64,000 bases of DNA, from assembly GCA_002342035.1 (NCBI GenBank), contig DDPE01000035.1, positions 1 through 64,000 on the forward strand, read 5' to 3'. The position numbers and the translations under genes were made by a program. Within the stretch, counting starts at the first letter, position 1, and each line of letters opens with the position of its first letter. Source of the stretch: Asticcacaulis sp. UBA2476 (lineage in GTDB: Bacteria > Pseudomonadota > Alphaproteobacteria > Caulobacterales > Caulobacteraceae). Under the pieces are notes generated by a model that saw nothing but the letters and a program-made list of their open reading frames with translations, searched no databases and was not told the DNA's origin. Of the stretch, positions 34,318 to 42,049 are shown piece after piece.

Positions 34318-34980
34318 TCATGTGATCAGCATTTCTTCGATCAGCACGGCATTGACCTTGTGCGGGGCCATAACCAGATTGACCCGGCGCAGGATTTCGA
34401 GGCGCAACTGGTAATTGCCTTGGGATCCGGCCATGTCTTCCGGGCGCAACTCGCGCAGGAACGACTGAAGCACATCCTGAATCCGCGGCATGTTGGGCCC
34501 CAGGGCCTCAACCGTTTCGTGATCGGCCACTTCGAAGGTCAGCTTAAGCTTAAGGTAGGAGGCTCGCCCGCCCGCCGACTGAATATTCGAAATCAGCGGC
34601 GGCAGGGTATAATAGGTAACGCCGTTTGGCCCTTCGGTGATCACCGGCTGCTTTGATGGATCAACCTCAGCCTCAGCACCCCCGCCGTGACCGCCTTTTT
34701 CTTCCTTCTTACCTTTTTCGTCTTTTTTCTCTTCTTTTTTGCCGTGGCCATCCTCAGCCGCTTTGCCGTGCTCACCGGCTTCGGCAGCCGGTTTCGGCGC
34801 CAGCAACAGGAAATAGGCCGCAGCTCCGCCACCACCCAGCAGTAAGACGCCCGCCGCAATCGCGATGATCAGTATCGGCGGGCCTTTTTTCTTGGGCGCA
34901 CCTTCACCATCCGCCGCGGCTTCGCCATCAACTGGCGGCGCGTCTGCGTCTTTTGGCTTTTTATCCTTACCCTTGGCCAT
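34318..34980 (-). CDS. fliL: Flagellar stator-associated protein FliL
   Basis: 220 residues: cytoplasmic charged N-terminus, membrane segment (ILIIAIAAGVLLLGGGGAAAYFLLLAP), a long Lys/Glu/Gly/His-rich linker (~80-115), then the periplasmic FliL domain (YYTLPPLISNIQ...YLKLKLTFEVAD...PRIQDVLQSFLRELRPEDM...LRLEILRRVN). Start set by AAGG six bases before the ATG at 34980. First gene of the fliL-fliM operon. Confidence 0.94.
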   Translation of the reverse strand: MAKGKDKKPKDADAPPVDGEAAADGEGAPKKKGPPILIIAIAAGVLLLGGGGAAAYFLLLAPKPAAEAGEHGKAAEDGHGKKEEKKDEKGKKEEKGGHGGGAEAEVDPSKQPVITEGPNGVTYYTLPPLISNIQSAGGRASYLKLKLTFEVADHETVEALGPNMPRIQDVLQSFLRELRPEDMAGSQGNYQLRLEILRRVNLVMAPHKVNAVLIEEMLIT

Positions 34981-35327
34981 TACGTGCCTTACATCCCAAT
35001 CCAACCGGTACTCTAAAGGGGCAGCAGGGTGTGATTAACAAACCTTACCTTAACCCTCGTAAACTGATCATGACCAAACATGGTTAACGATCCGTTTGGA
35101 AGCCCAGAGCCCGCGCGGCATTTTTTGCCGCACACAAACCCGTTTGCGACCATGACCAGATTCGCGACACGAATCCACAGCCCTGCGCAAACATAGGTAT
35201 TTTAAGGGTTTCACGAAAATCCCCGCCCGTTAACCATCTTTGGCACAGCGATTGCACACGGATAAGAAACCGCCGTGAATTTATGGTTAACGGTTTATGA
35301 CCAACATGTTTGGAAGGAGCGCCACAA
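34981..35327. promoter_or_regulatory. Divergent control region between fliL and flgF
   Basis: 347 bases without a gene. It contains three copies of TTAACCAT (the common CtrA half-site): ATGGTTAA at 35080-35087 and 35283-35290 (minus) and TTAACCAT at 35230-35237 (plus). It also has an inverted repeat GCGGCA/TGCCGC at 35115-35131 and a sigma-54 promoter at 35241-35255 (separate entry). Confidence 0.65.
35241..35255 (+). promoter_or_regulatory. Sigma-54 promoter of flgF
   Basis: TGGCAC-N5-TTGC, a perfect -24/-12 match, about 75 bases before the flgF start. The GCGGCA/TGCCGC inverted repeat ~110-125 bases upstream is in the position of an enhancer for a FlbD-type activator. This is expected for class III flagellar genes in Caulobacteraceae. 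Confidence 0.85.
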
Positions 35328-36080
35328 ATGGATAATGCGAGCTACATCGCCCTGTCCCGTCAACTGACGCTGCGGCGTGAACTGGACATCACGGCCAACA
35401 ACATCGCCAACATGAACACCAATGGCTATAAGTTCGAGCAGTTACTGGTCGAAACTGAGCCCGGTCGCCCGGCCTTTAACGATCCGATCCGTACACCAGC
35501 CAACTTCGCCTATGATAAGGGCGTGGGCCGTGACTTTTCCCAAGGCACCTTTACCCAGACCGGCTCGCCCTATGATATGGCGCTGGACGGGGAAAACACC
35601 TTTTTTGCGATTAATGGTGCCGATGGCCCGCTCTATACCCGCAACGGCGCCTTTACCGTGAACCCGCAAGGGATTCTGGTAACGCAAAACGGCCTGTCGG
35701 TGCAGGGCGAAGGCGGGGCGGAGATACGCCTTGATCCGCAATATGGTGAGCCGTCGATCTCGGCTGACGGCATTGTCTCACAACGCACGCCCGATGGCGC
35801 GCTGCGCGTCGGTAAGATTGGCGTTGTGCGCATCGCCACCCTAAGCGATCTCGAAAAAGCCGGTGACACCAGCTACCGCCTGAACAACCCGCAGGCGGCG
35901 ACGCCGACGACCGAGTCCGTGGTGCGTCAGGGCATGCTGGAATCATCCAACGTCAATTCGGTGATGGAAATCACCAAACTGGTCGAAATCAACCGCACAT
36001 ACGCCTCACTGGCGCGATTAATTGACCAAAATCAGGAACTTAACCGCAGCGCCGTCGAGCGCTTAGGAAAGGTAGCATAA
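35328..36080 (+). CDS. flgF: Flagellar rod protein FlgF
   Basis: 250 residues starting MDNASYIALSRQLTLRRELDITANNIANMNTNGYKFEQ, and ending with EITKLVEINRTYASLARLIDQNQELNRSAVERLG. Proximal rod component. AAGGAG lies nine bases before the ATG at 35328, which decides this start over an upstream one at 35310. First gene of flgF-flgG-flgA-flgH behind a sigma-54 promoter. Confidence 0.95.
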   Translation: MDNASYIALSRQLTLRRELDITANNIANMNTNGYKFEQLLVETEPGRPAFNDPIRTPANFAYDKGVGRDFSQGTFTQTGSPYDMALDGENTFFAINGADGPLYTRNGAFTVNPQGILVTQNGLSVQGEGGAEIRLDPQYGEPSISADGIVSQRTPDGALRVGKIGVVRIATLSDLEKAGDTSYRLNNPQAATPTTESVVRQGMLESSNVNSVMEITKLVEINRTYASLARLIDQNQELNRSAVERLGKVA

Positions 36081-36081
36081 T

Positions 36082-36870
36082 ATGCGCGCTCTTCGCACCG
36101 CCACCACCGGCATGTCCGCCCAGCAGATGAACGTCGAAGTCATCTCCAACAACATCGCCAACATGAACACGGTCGGCTTCAAAAAACAGCGGGCCGAGTT
36201 TCAGGACCTGCTCTACCAGAACGTCGAGCGCATGGGCGCGCAGTCGTCGGAAACCGGCACGGTTGTCCCGACCGGCATCCAGATCGGTAACGGCGTCAAG
36301 GCCGGGGCCACCTACCGTATCATGACCCAAGGCTCCCCCACCCGCACCGAAGGCACCTACGATCTGGCCATCGAGGGCAAGGGCTATTTCCAGATCCTTA
36401 TGCCATCGGGTGAGACCGCCTATACCCGCGCCGGTAATTTCAGCGTCAATGATCAGGGTCAGTTGGTGACCGACGACGGCTATCTGGTCCAGCCCGCTAT
36501 TACCGTCCCCCAAGGCATCCGCGATGTCGCTGTCTCCAAGACCGGTCAGGTGCAGGTCGTGCAGGACGGTGTGACCGAGCCGACCATTATCGGCCAACTT
36601 GAAATCGCTACCTTCTTCAACGAAGCGGGCCTTGAGGCGATGGGCGACAACCTGTTCCTGGAGAGCGGCGCGTCAGGTGCGCCCAGCATTTCAACGCCGG
36701 GTGATGTTGGATACGGCACCCTGCTGCAAGGCTATATCGAAGCGTCTAACGTCGATGCCGTGTCGGAAATCACTTCGCTTATCGTCGCCCAGCGCGCCTA
36801 TGAAATGAACTCCAAGGTCATCACCACCGCCGACGAAATGCTGTCGGTCGCCGGTCAGCTCAGGTCATAG
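36082..36870 (+). CDS. flgG: Flagellar distal rod protein FlgG
   Basis: 262 residues. MRALRTATTGMSAQQMNVEVISNNIANMNTVGFKKQRAEFQDLLYQ at the N-terminus and AYEMNSKVITTADEMLSVAGQL at the C-terminus are diagnostic. Length is normal. Follows flgF with a one-base gap. Confidence 0.97.
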   Translation: MRALRTATTGMSAQQMNVEVISNNIANMNTVGFKKQRAEFQDLLYQNVERMGAQSSETGTVVPTGIQIGNGVKAGATYRIMTQGSPTRTEGTYDLAIEGKGYFQILMPSGETAYTRAGNFSVNDQGQLVTDDGYLVQPAITVPQGIRDVAVSKTGQVQVVQDGVTEPTIIGQLEIATFFNEAGLEAMGDNLFLESGASGAPSISTPGDVGYGTLLQGYIEASNVDAVSEITSLIVAQRAYEMNSKVITTADEMLSVAGQLRS

Positions 36871-36882
36871 GGATAACTGATT

Positions 36883-37656
36883 ATGCGTAAGCTATTGTTA
36901 TGCCTTGTCCTTGCGGCTGCACCTACCTGTGCGATGGCCGACAATATGCTGGTGCTCAAGGCCGCCCCCAGCGACGGCGACGGTCGCATCACCATTGGCG
37001 ATGTCTTTGACTATGCTGATGGGGCCTCTGATGTGGTTCTGGGGGTGCGCTCAGGCGCCACGGCGGTTCTGGATGCCGCTCAGGTTCAGGCCATTGCCCG
37101 CCAAAACGGCTTTTACTGGACCAACCCCAAGGGACTGCGTCGGATTATCGTGGCGCAAGGTGCGGATAGCTCCGCCCCCGCTCCCGCCCAGCAAACCGTC
37201 AAAACCGCATCAAAAGCCCCGGCGGGTAAGACCGCAGAAGCCCTCGTGTTTACCCGTTCGCTAAATACCGGCGATGTGGTGCAACCGTCCGACCTCTCTT
37301 ACCAGCCGGTTCAGGCCCATCTGGCCGGCGCCAACGTCTCACCGCAGGACATTATCGGCAAATCCGCGCGCTATCCGTTGCGCGAAGGGGCCGTGGTCCG
37401 TGCGGCTGACCTCTCAAACCCCGTCGTCGTCAAGAAATCCCAGTCCGTCAAGGTCGTCTGGTCGGTCGGCGGCATCAACCTGTCGATGACGGGCCTTGCC
37501 CAAAAAGACGGCGCGGCGGGAGATGTCATTCAGGTGCTCAACCCGACATCGAAAAAGACCGTCGATGCCGTCATTACCGGCCCAGGCACCGCCGCGGCTG
37601 GCCCTGCTGCCTTACAGATGCGTGCCGCCAACCCGCAATATTATTCCGCCAGATAG
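36883..37656 (+). CDS. flgA: Flagellar P-ring chaperone FlgA
   Basis: 257 residues: signal peptide (KLLLCLVLAAAPTCAMA), an N-terminal region, then the SAF domain (ALVFTRSLNTGDVVQPSDLSYQPV and IGKSARYPLREGAVVRAADLSNPVVVKKSQSVKV). It assists FlgI assembly in the periplasm. Flagellar genes flgI and flgJ are not in the window. Twelve bases after flgG. Confidence 0.92.
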   Translation: MRKLLLCLVLAAAPTCAMADNMLVLKAAPSDGDGRITIGDVFDYADGASDVVLGVRSGATAVLDAAQVQAIARQNGFYWTNPKGLRRIIVAQGADSSAPAPAQQTVKTASKAPAGKTAEALVFTRSLNTGDVVQPSDLSYQPVQAHLAGANVSPQDIIGKSARYPLREGAVVRAADLSNPVVVKKSQSVKVVWSVGGINLSMTGLAQKDGAAGDVIQVLNPTSKKTVDAVITGPGTAAAGPAALQMRAANPQYYSAR

Positions 37657-37665
37657 GTCATTATC

Positions 37666-38400
37666 ATGCGTAATCTCAAAGCCTTAGCCATCATCACCCT
37701 TGCGGGCGCGTCACTCACCGCCTGCTCAACCGTCACCGAAGCGGTCAAGGGCCCCGAACTGGCCCCGATCGGTTATCCGGCGGCCCTCGTCCCGCAGCAG
37801 CAGGTGATCATGGTGCCGCAAGGTGAGCGCCCCGCCGCCTCCTCCAACAGCCTGTGGCGGGCCGGTGCGCGCACCTTCTTTAACGATCAGCGCGCCCGTC
37901 ATGTCGGCGATATCCTGACCGTCAGCATCGACATCAACGATTCCGCCCAGACCCAGAACACCACCGCCCGCTCGCGCGACAATGAATATTCCGCCGGGGT
38001 CGGCAGTTTCTTCGGTCTGGAGTCCTCTTTGGGGAAGATTTTGCCTAACGGTTTTGACCCGGCCAATGCGCTGAGCTCGCAAGGCTCAACCACATCTAAT
38101 GGCTCCGGCACCATCAACCGCTCCGAAAAGGTCTCCCTGACCATCGCGGCGGTGGTTTCGGGTGTCATGCCTAACGGCAACCTGATCATTCAGGGCCGTC
38201 AGGAAGTGCGCACCAACCGCGAAGTGCGTGAACTGACGGTGGCAGGGATTGTGCGCCCCGAAGATATCTCCTCGGCCAACACCATCAAGCACACCCAACT
38301 GGCCGAAGCGCGCATATCTTACGGCGGCAGAGGCGATATCACCCGCATGCAGGGCGCCCCGGCGTCTCAGGCCATTATGGAACGGTTTTCGCCGTTCTAA
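37666..38400 (+). CDS. flgH: Flagellar L-ring lipoprotein FlgH
   Basis: 244 residues. Lipobox LTAC in ITLAGASLTACSTV. L-ring signatures: SLWRAGARTFFNDQRARHVGDILTVSIDINDSAQTQN and RQEVRTNREVRELTVAGIVRPEDISSANTIKHTQLAEARISYGGRGDI. Forms the outer-membrane ring. Last gene of the operon; an inverted pair of family B repeats follows. Confidence 0.96.
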   Translation: MRNLKALAIITLAGASLTACSTVTEAVKGPELAPIGYPAALVPQQQVIMVPQGERPAASSNSLWRAGARTFFNDQRARHVGDILTVSIDINDSAQTQNTTARSRDNEYSAGVGSFFGLESSLGKILPNGFDPANALSSQGSTTSNGSGTINRSEKVSLTIAAVVSGVMPNGNLIIQGRQEVRTNREVRELTVAGIVRPEDISSANTIKHTQLAEARISYGGRGDITRMQGAPASQAIMERFSPF

Positions 38401-38408
38401 CATTTATC

Positions 38409-38528
38409 TCCTCCCCATTTTATGGGGAGGTGTCGAGTTTACGAGACGGAGGGGTATTTCTAGCGTTGAAATACCCCTCCGTCAGTTCGCTCTGCTCTCT
38501 GCCACCTCCCCATAAAATGGGGAGGTGG
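38409..38528. repeat. Inverted pair of family B repeats between convergent genes
   Basis: CCTCCCCATTTTATGGGGAGG...GACGGAGGGGTATTTC faces GAAATACCCCTCCGTCAG...CCACCTCCCCATAAAATGG. The two halves form a long imperfect palindrome at the junction of flgH (+) and the TonB receptor gene (-), well placed to end transcription from both sides. Confidence 0.8.
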
Positions 38529-38535
38529 AAAGATA

Positions 38536-40941
38536 TTAAAACGTCCGGCGGATGGTCACCCCGACCGTGCGCGGATCACCCGGCTGGCCATAGATGGCCC
38601 CGGAGTTCCCGGCTTGAATGGTGGTGAATTGCAGATATTCCTCATCAAAGGCATTCTTGATCCACAGGAAAGCCTCCGTTCCACCCGATGAACGGTATCC
38701 CAGCCTCAGATTAGCGACCGTCGAGTCCTTGATCTCGGCATATTTCGAGACCGACGAGTCAGAGTTCCACTTCGAGCGGTAGGACACATCGCCGCTGACA
38801 TAGGCATCGCCGGTCAGCGCCCCTATGGTCTGTGCCCAGCTATATTCCGCACTAAGCGATCCTGCCCACTTGGATACGCCCGGCAGTTCTTTACCTGATA
38901 AGTCGGTAATCGACGTGCTGGAGGATTGCAGTTCCAGCGGCGCGGGTGCGTTCTTGAACGAGGCATAGATGGCGTCAGTGTAGCTCAGGCTGCCGAAGAA
39001 GGACAAGTTGTCGGTGGCCAACCAACGCCCGTCGACTTCGACGCCGCGCACCTCAACCTTCTCGATATTGGCCAGATAACCGCGCAGCGCACCCGGCCCG
39101 GAATCGACGACATTGGCCTGATAATCATTGATGTCGGTGGCAAAAGCGACCGCGTTCAGGGTTACGCGCTTATCAAAGAACTGCGACTTGAAACCGGCCT
39201 CGACGCTGGTGACCTCTTCGGGCTTGATCACCGCGCTGACCAAAGACGGTGAACCGTCGGCAGCCGTCGGAATACCCGCTGCGTTGATCCCGCCCGACTT
39301 ATAACCGCGTGAGACGTTGACATAGGCCAAAACATCCGGCGTCACGTCATAGGCCGCGTTGATTTGCCCCGACAGGCTGTCGTCAGACACTTCGGCCTGA
39401 TAGAACTGATCACGGGCGATACCGAGCTTGGCGGCGACCAGCACCGGATCAGTGGTGGCCAGCCCCCCGCTGACCTTCTGGTCAAAAGTGGCGTCCTTTT
39501 CCTCAGAGGTGAAGCGCAGGCCCGGCGTAATGCGCAGGCGATCGGTCACCTTCCACGTCAATTGCCCGAAAGCGGCGTAGGATTTGGTGTTGGATTGCAC
39601 ATTATTGGTTTGCAGATAACCCTCCAGCAGATTGGCCGGCACGGTCGAGTTGATCAGCCAGCGCGCGGCATTCGCCCCCCAGCCTTCGCGGCCATTGGTT
39701 TCCACGTTCTGATCGAAGTAATAGAGCCCGACCACCCAATCGAGTTTGTTGTCACCGTTGGACGCCAGCCGGACTTCCTGACTGAACTGCTCCTGCACCG
39801 ACGGGTTGTTTGAGACCGTGCGGATGGCCAGCGCCGTATAGTCGCGGTCGTTCTGCGGCGTCCAGTCCCAGTGACGCCAGGCGGTGATTGAGGTCAGGGT
39901 CGTGCTGCCCAGATCCCAGTTGACCGTACCCGACAGGCCGTTAATGATCTGCTTGGCCTGAATAGGCGAATTGACATCGACCAGACGGTCATAGGGGTTG
40001 GTCGACGGCGGCGCATAGCCAGCTTGCGCGGCCAGAAACGGGAACTGACGGTTAGCGGCGCGCAACGTCGGACCATAGCGTACGAAGGCCTGCGTATTGG
40101 CTTCCGGATTCTGGAAGGCGTAGTCATAGCTCAAGCGCACGCTGATATCGTCATTGGGGGTATAGAGCAACTGAGCGCGCACGACCTGACTGTCGAGATC
40201 ATTCTGCAGCGACTTGGTCGTCACATTCTTGAACAGACCATCACGCTGGGTCACGCCAAAGGCGATCCGGCCCGCCAGCTTACCGTCAATCAGGGGGCCG
40301 GACAGGCTGGCCTTGCCCTGCAGGAAGCCGTAATCACCGGCCGACAGTTCAATGCGGCCTTCCGGTGTGAAACTTGGCGCCCGCGTTGTGATGTTCAGGG
40401 CACCGGCGGTCGTGTTCTTGCCAAACAGCGTCCCTTGTGGACCGCGCAGCACTTCGACGCGCTCAATGTCGATCAGGTCGACCACAGCCGAGCCCGGACG
40501 GGCATAATAGACTTCGTCAACATAGATACCAACGCCGGGTTCCAGACCGTCATTGGTAAGCCCGATGGTCGAGCCCAAGCCGCGGATGGTCGTGGCGGTA
40601 TTGCGCGGATTGGTGGTGATCAACTGGATCGACGGCTGCACCCGCGACAACTGGTCGATATTATAGACACCGGTGGATTCCAGTTGCTCTCCGCTGACGG
40701 ACGAAATGGCCAGCGGCACATCCTGAAGGTTTTCAGACCGCCTGCGGGCGGTGACGGTCACTTCGGTAACCCCACGGCTTTCGGCAGCGTCTGCGCTATC
40801 ATCAGCAGCGTCTGCGGCCAATGACGGCGTAAAGGCCAGCAGTGACAGCCCGGCGGTCAGGGCCAAAGCGCTGACCAGTCCGCCGGTCAGGTAAGTAGAC
40901 GATCGGCGCGAGGACGCACCCGGATTAAAAAAGGTTTTCAT
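38536..40941 (-). CDS. TonB-dependent outer-membrane receptor
   Basis: 801 residues. Signal peptide ending SLAADA; TonB-box-like VTEVTVTA; plug domain (NLQDVPLAISSVSGEQL, RVQPSIQ, IRGLG, VEVLRGPQGTLFGKNTTAGALNI); a 22-strand barrel with YKSGGINAAG; and the C-terminal aromatic RRTF. It is in the group without an N-terminal signalling domain. Its ligand is unknown. A perfect 16-bp palindrome 35 bases upstream suggests repressor control, and a YezD-like gene precedes it on the same strand. Confidence 0.95.
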   Translation of the reverse strand: MKTFFNPGASSRRSSTYLTGGLVSALALTAGLSLLAFTPSLAADAADDSADAAESRGVTEVTVTARRRSENLQDVPLAISSVSGEQLESTGVYNIDQLSRVQPSIQLITTNPRNTATTIRGLGSTIGLTNDGLEPGVGIYVDEVYYARPGSAVVDLIDIERVEVLRGPQGTLFGKNTTAGALNITTRAPSFTPEGRIELSAGDYGFLQGKASLSGPLIDGKLAGRIAFGVTQRDGLFKNVTTKSLQNDLDSQVVRAQLLYTPNDDISVRLSYDYAFQNPEANTQAFVRYGPTLRAANRQFPFLAAQAGYAPPSTNPYDRLVDVNSPIQAKQIINGLSGTVNWDLGSTTLTSITAWRHWDWTPQNDRDYTALAIRTVSNNPSVQEQFSQEVRLASNGDNKLDWVVGLYYFDQNVETNGREGWGANAARWLINSTVPANLLEGYLQTNNVQSNTKSYAAFGQLTWKVTDRLRITPGLRFTSEEKDATFDQKVSGGLATTDPVLVAAKLGIARDQFYQAEVSDDSLSGQINAAYDVTPDVLAYVNVSRGYKSGGINAAGIPTAADGSPSLVSAVIKPEEVTSVEAGFKSQFFDKRVTLNAVAFATDINDYQANVVDSGPGALRGYLANIEKVEVRGVEVDGRWLATDNLSFFGSLSYTDAIYASFKNAPAPLELQSSSTSITDLSGKELPGVSKWAGSLSAEYSWAQTIGALTGDAYVSGDVSYRSKWNSDSSVSKYAEIKDSTVANLRLGYRSSGGTEAFLWIKNAFDEEYLQFTTIQAGNSGAIYGQPGDPRTVGVTIRRTF

Positions 40942-40975
40942 ATAAACAGCCCCATTTTGGTCATGTGTTGATAAA

Positions 40976-40991
40976 TACCTGATATCAGGTA
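40976..40991. promoter_or_regulatory. 16-bp perfect palindrome upstream of the TonB receptor
   Basis: TACCTGATATCAGGTA is fully self-complementary and lies 35 bases before the receptor ATG. This is typical of a dimeric repressor's operator. No regulator gene is adjacent. Confidence 0.6.
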
Positions 40992-41121
40992 CGATTTAGT
41001 CGGTTCGCGCCGTGACACTCAGGCCGGTTAGACCCGGCGATGGTTCAGGCGGTACACATGCCTCCGGCTGTCCGGTGGGCGGTATCAAGCGTGGCCGCGT
41101 TCAAGGGCGCGGCGGATAGTT

Positions 41122-41298
41122 TCAGGTGGTAGATGGCCGCTTAACGTCAAAGCGGAACTTTTCGCTGCGCTCGATCTGCACGATGCGGGAATCGTGGATC
41201 AGGATTTCGACCGATCCGTATTTAATCTCCTGTATGTATTGTAAAATATGGCGTTCAACTTCGCTTAAACGCTCATCGACGGCGTGTGTCTGGCTCAT
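41122..41298 (-). CDS. YezD-like small protein (DUF2292)
   Basis: 58 residues. LSEVERHILQYIQEIKYGSVEILIHDSRIVQIERSEKFRF is the DUF2292/YezD signature: an N-terminal helix and a beta-hairpin. These proteins are often encoded with sulfur-uptake genes, which hints that the downstream TonB receptor might import a sulfur compound; this is inference. Start at 41298 with AAAGGTGG upstream; an earlier in-frame start at 41319 is less likely. Confidence 0.85.
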   Translation of the reverse strand: MSQTHAVDERLSEVERHILQYIQEIKYGSVEILIHDSRIVQIERSEKFRFDVKRPSTT

Positions 41299-41380
41299 GA
41301 ATAACCACCTTTCGGACAAACGACCGCGACCGCCGCAGATAAGCGGGCGCTGACCGTCTTAAAATATGCAAGGGAAACGA

Positions 41381-41402
41381 CTGAACCGTCAGACCGGTTC
41401 AG
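41381..41402. other. Hairpin upstream of the YezD-like gene
   Basis: CTGAACCG and CGGTTCAG form a perfect 8-bp stem with a six-base loop, about 80 bases before the small gene. Operator or leader structure; the function is not known. The rest of 41299-41600 is A+T-rich and must include the ssrA promoter, which I could not define. Confidence 0.4.
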
Positions 41403-41599
41403 AGCGCATTAAAGCTTAAGTAGCTACCGGCAACATCGGCGCGTGAACATGTGGGTTGTCCCTTCAAAGTCGCACTTCTCAAAGCCAGTGCAATTAATCA
41501 TTACTGATTTGATAGGATATAAACCCAATCGCGACAATAGGAATTAAACTATACTGATGGTGTAGAAATTCTGCGCATAATTTCACTGCGCCCTTCCCC

Positions 41600-41945
41600 T
41601 CTCCGGCTAAAGCCTCTATATAGGTAGGGTCAGCTTCGGCTGACTATGGGGATAAACGTGCGTGTAATAAGCGATTTGGACCCGGGTGCAATTCCCGGCG
41701 GCTCCACCAAAACTTCAGACCTTATCATCTGGAAACATGGGGCCGATCAGGATCGACAAGCGTGTAAAGACGTGGCTTTCTCTCGGTGTGGGCCTCCGCG
41801 ATCGGCCTTATTGTAACTGCAAACGATAACTTTGCACAGGATGTTGCTGTCGCTGCGTAATGCGGTGCCGGTAATTCCGACCTAAACTCCTGGGGGTAGC
41901 CCCCCAGGCGGGGCCCGACGGACGCCTGGCAACAGAAGTCCGTCA
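41600..41945 (+). ncRNA. ssrA: Two-piece (permuted) tmRNA, ssrA
   Basis: The acceptor piece comes first and ends CGGCTCC-A-CCA at 41709; it includes the T-arm (ACCCGGGTGCAATTCCCGG) and a UUCG hairpin at 41629-41644. After a ~29-base spacer the coding piece begins GGGGCCGA at 41739. GGGGCCG and CGGCTCC form the 7-bp acceptor stem, with the G3-U70 pair that marks alanyl charging. The tag frame at 41820-41861 reads ANDNFAQDVAVAA-stop, so with the charged Ala the tag is AANDNFAQDVAVAA, close to Caulobacter's. The coding piece ends after the CCTGGGGG/CCCCCAGG hairpin and the first of three tandem hairpin units. Exact 5' and 3' ends are estimates. Confidence 0.96.
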
Positions 41946-42048
41946 CTTTTTCACTCAGAAATGTGGGCGCCTGGCAACAGAAGCCCTCCACTTACCACTA
42001 AAAATTGCGGGTGCCTGCCAACAGAAACCCATCACTTTCCCCAAAATT
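41917..42048 (+). repeat. Three tandem ~44-bp hairpin units at the tmRNA 3' side
   Basis: A conserved core GCCTGGCAACAGAA occurs at 41924, 41969 and (as GCCTGCCAACAGAA) 42013. Flanking arms differ but pair in each unit: GACGGAC/GTCCGTC, GGGC/GCCC (with GTG/CAC beyond a bulge) and GGGT/ACCC. The spacers are similar to one another too. The last unit abuts the stop codon of the convergent chemoreceptor gene. Confidence 0.8.
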
Positions 42049-42049
42049 C

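Noticed and set aside
41917..42048. Tandem repeats with similar spacers as a CRISPR array
   Set aside because: Only three units; the spacers resemble each other; the arms covary rather than being identical; the position is at the tmRNA end and no cas genes are present.
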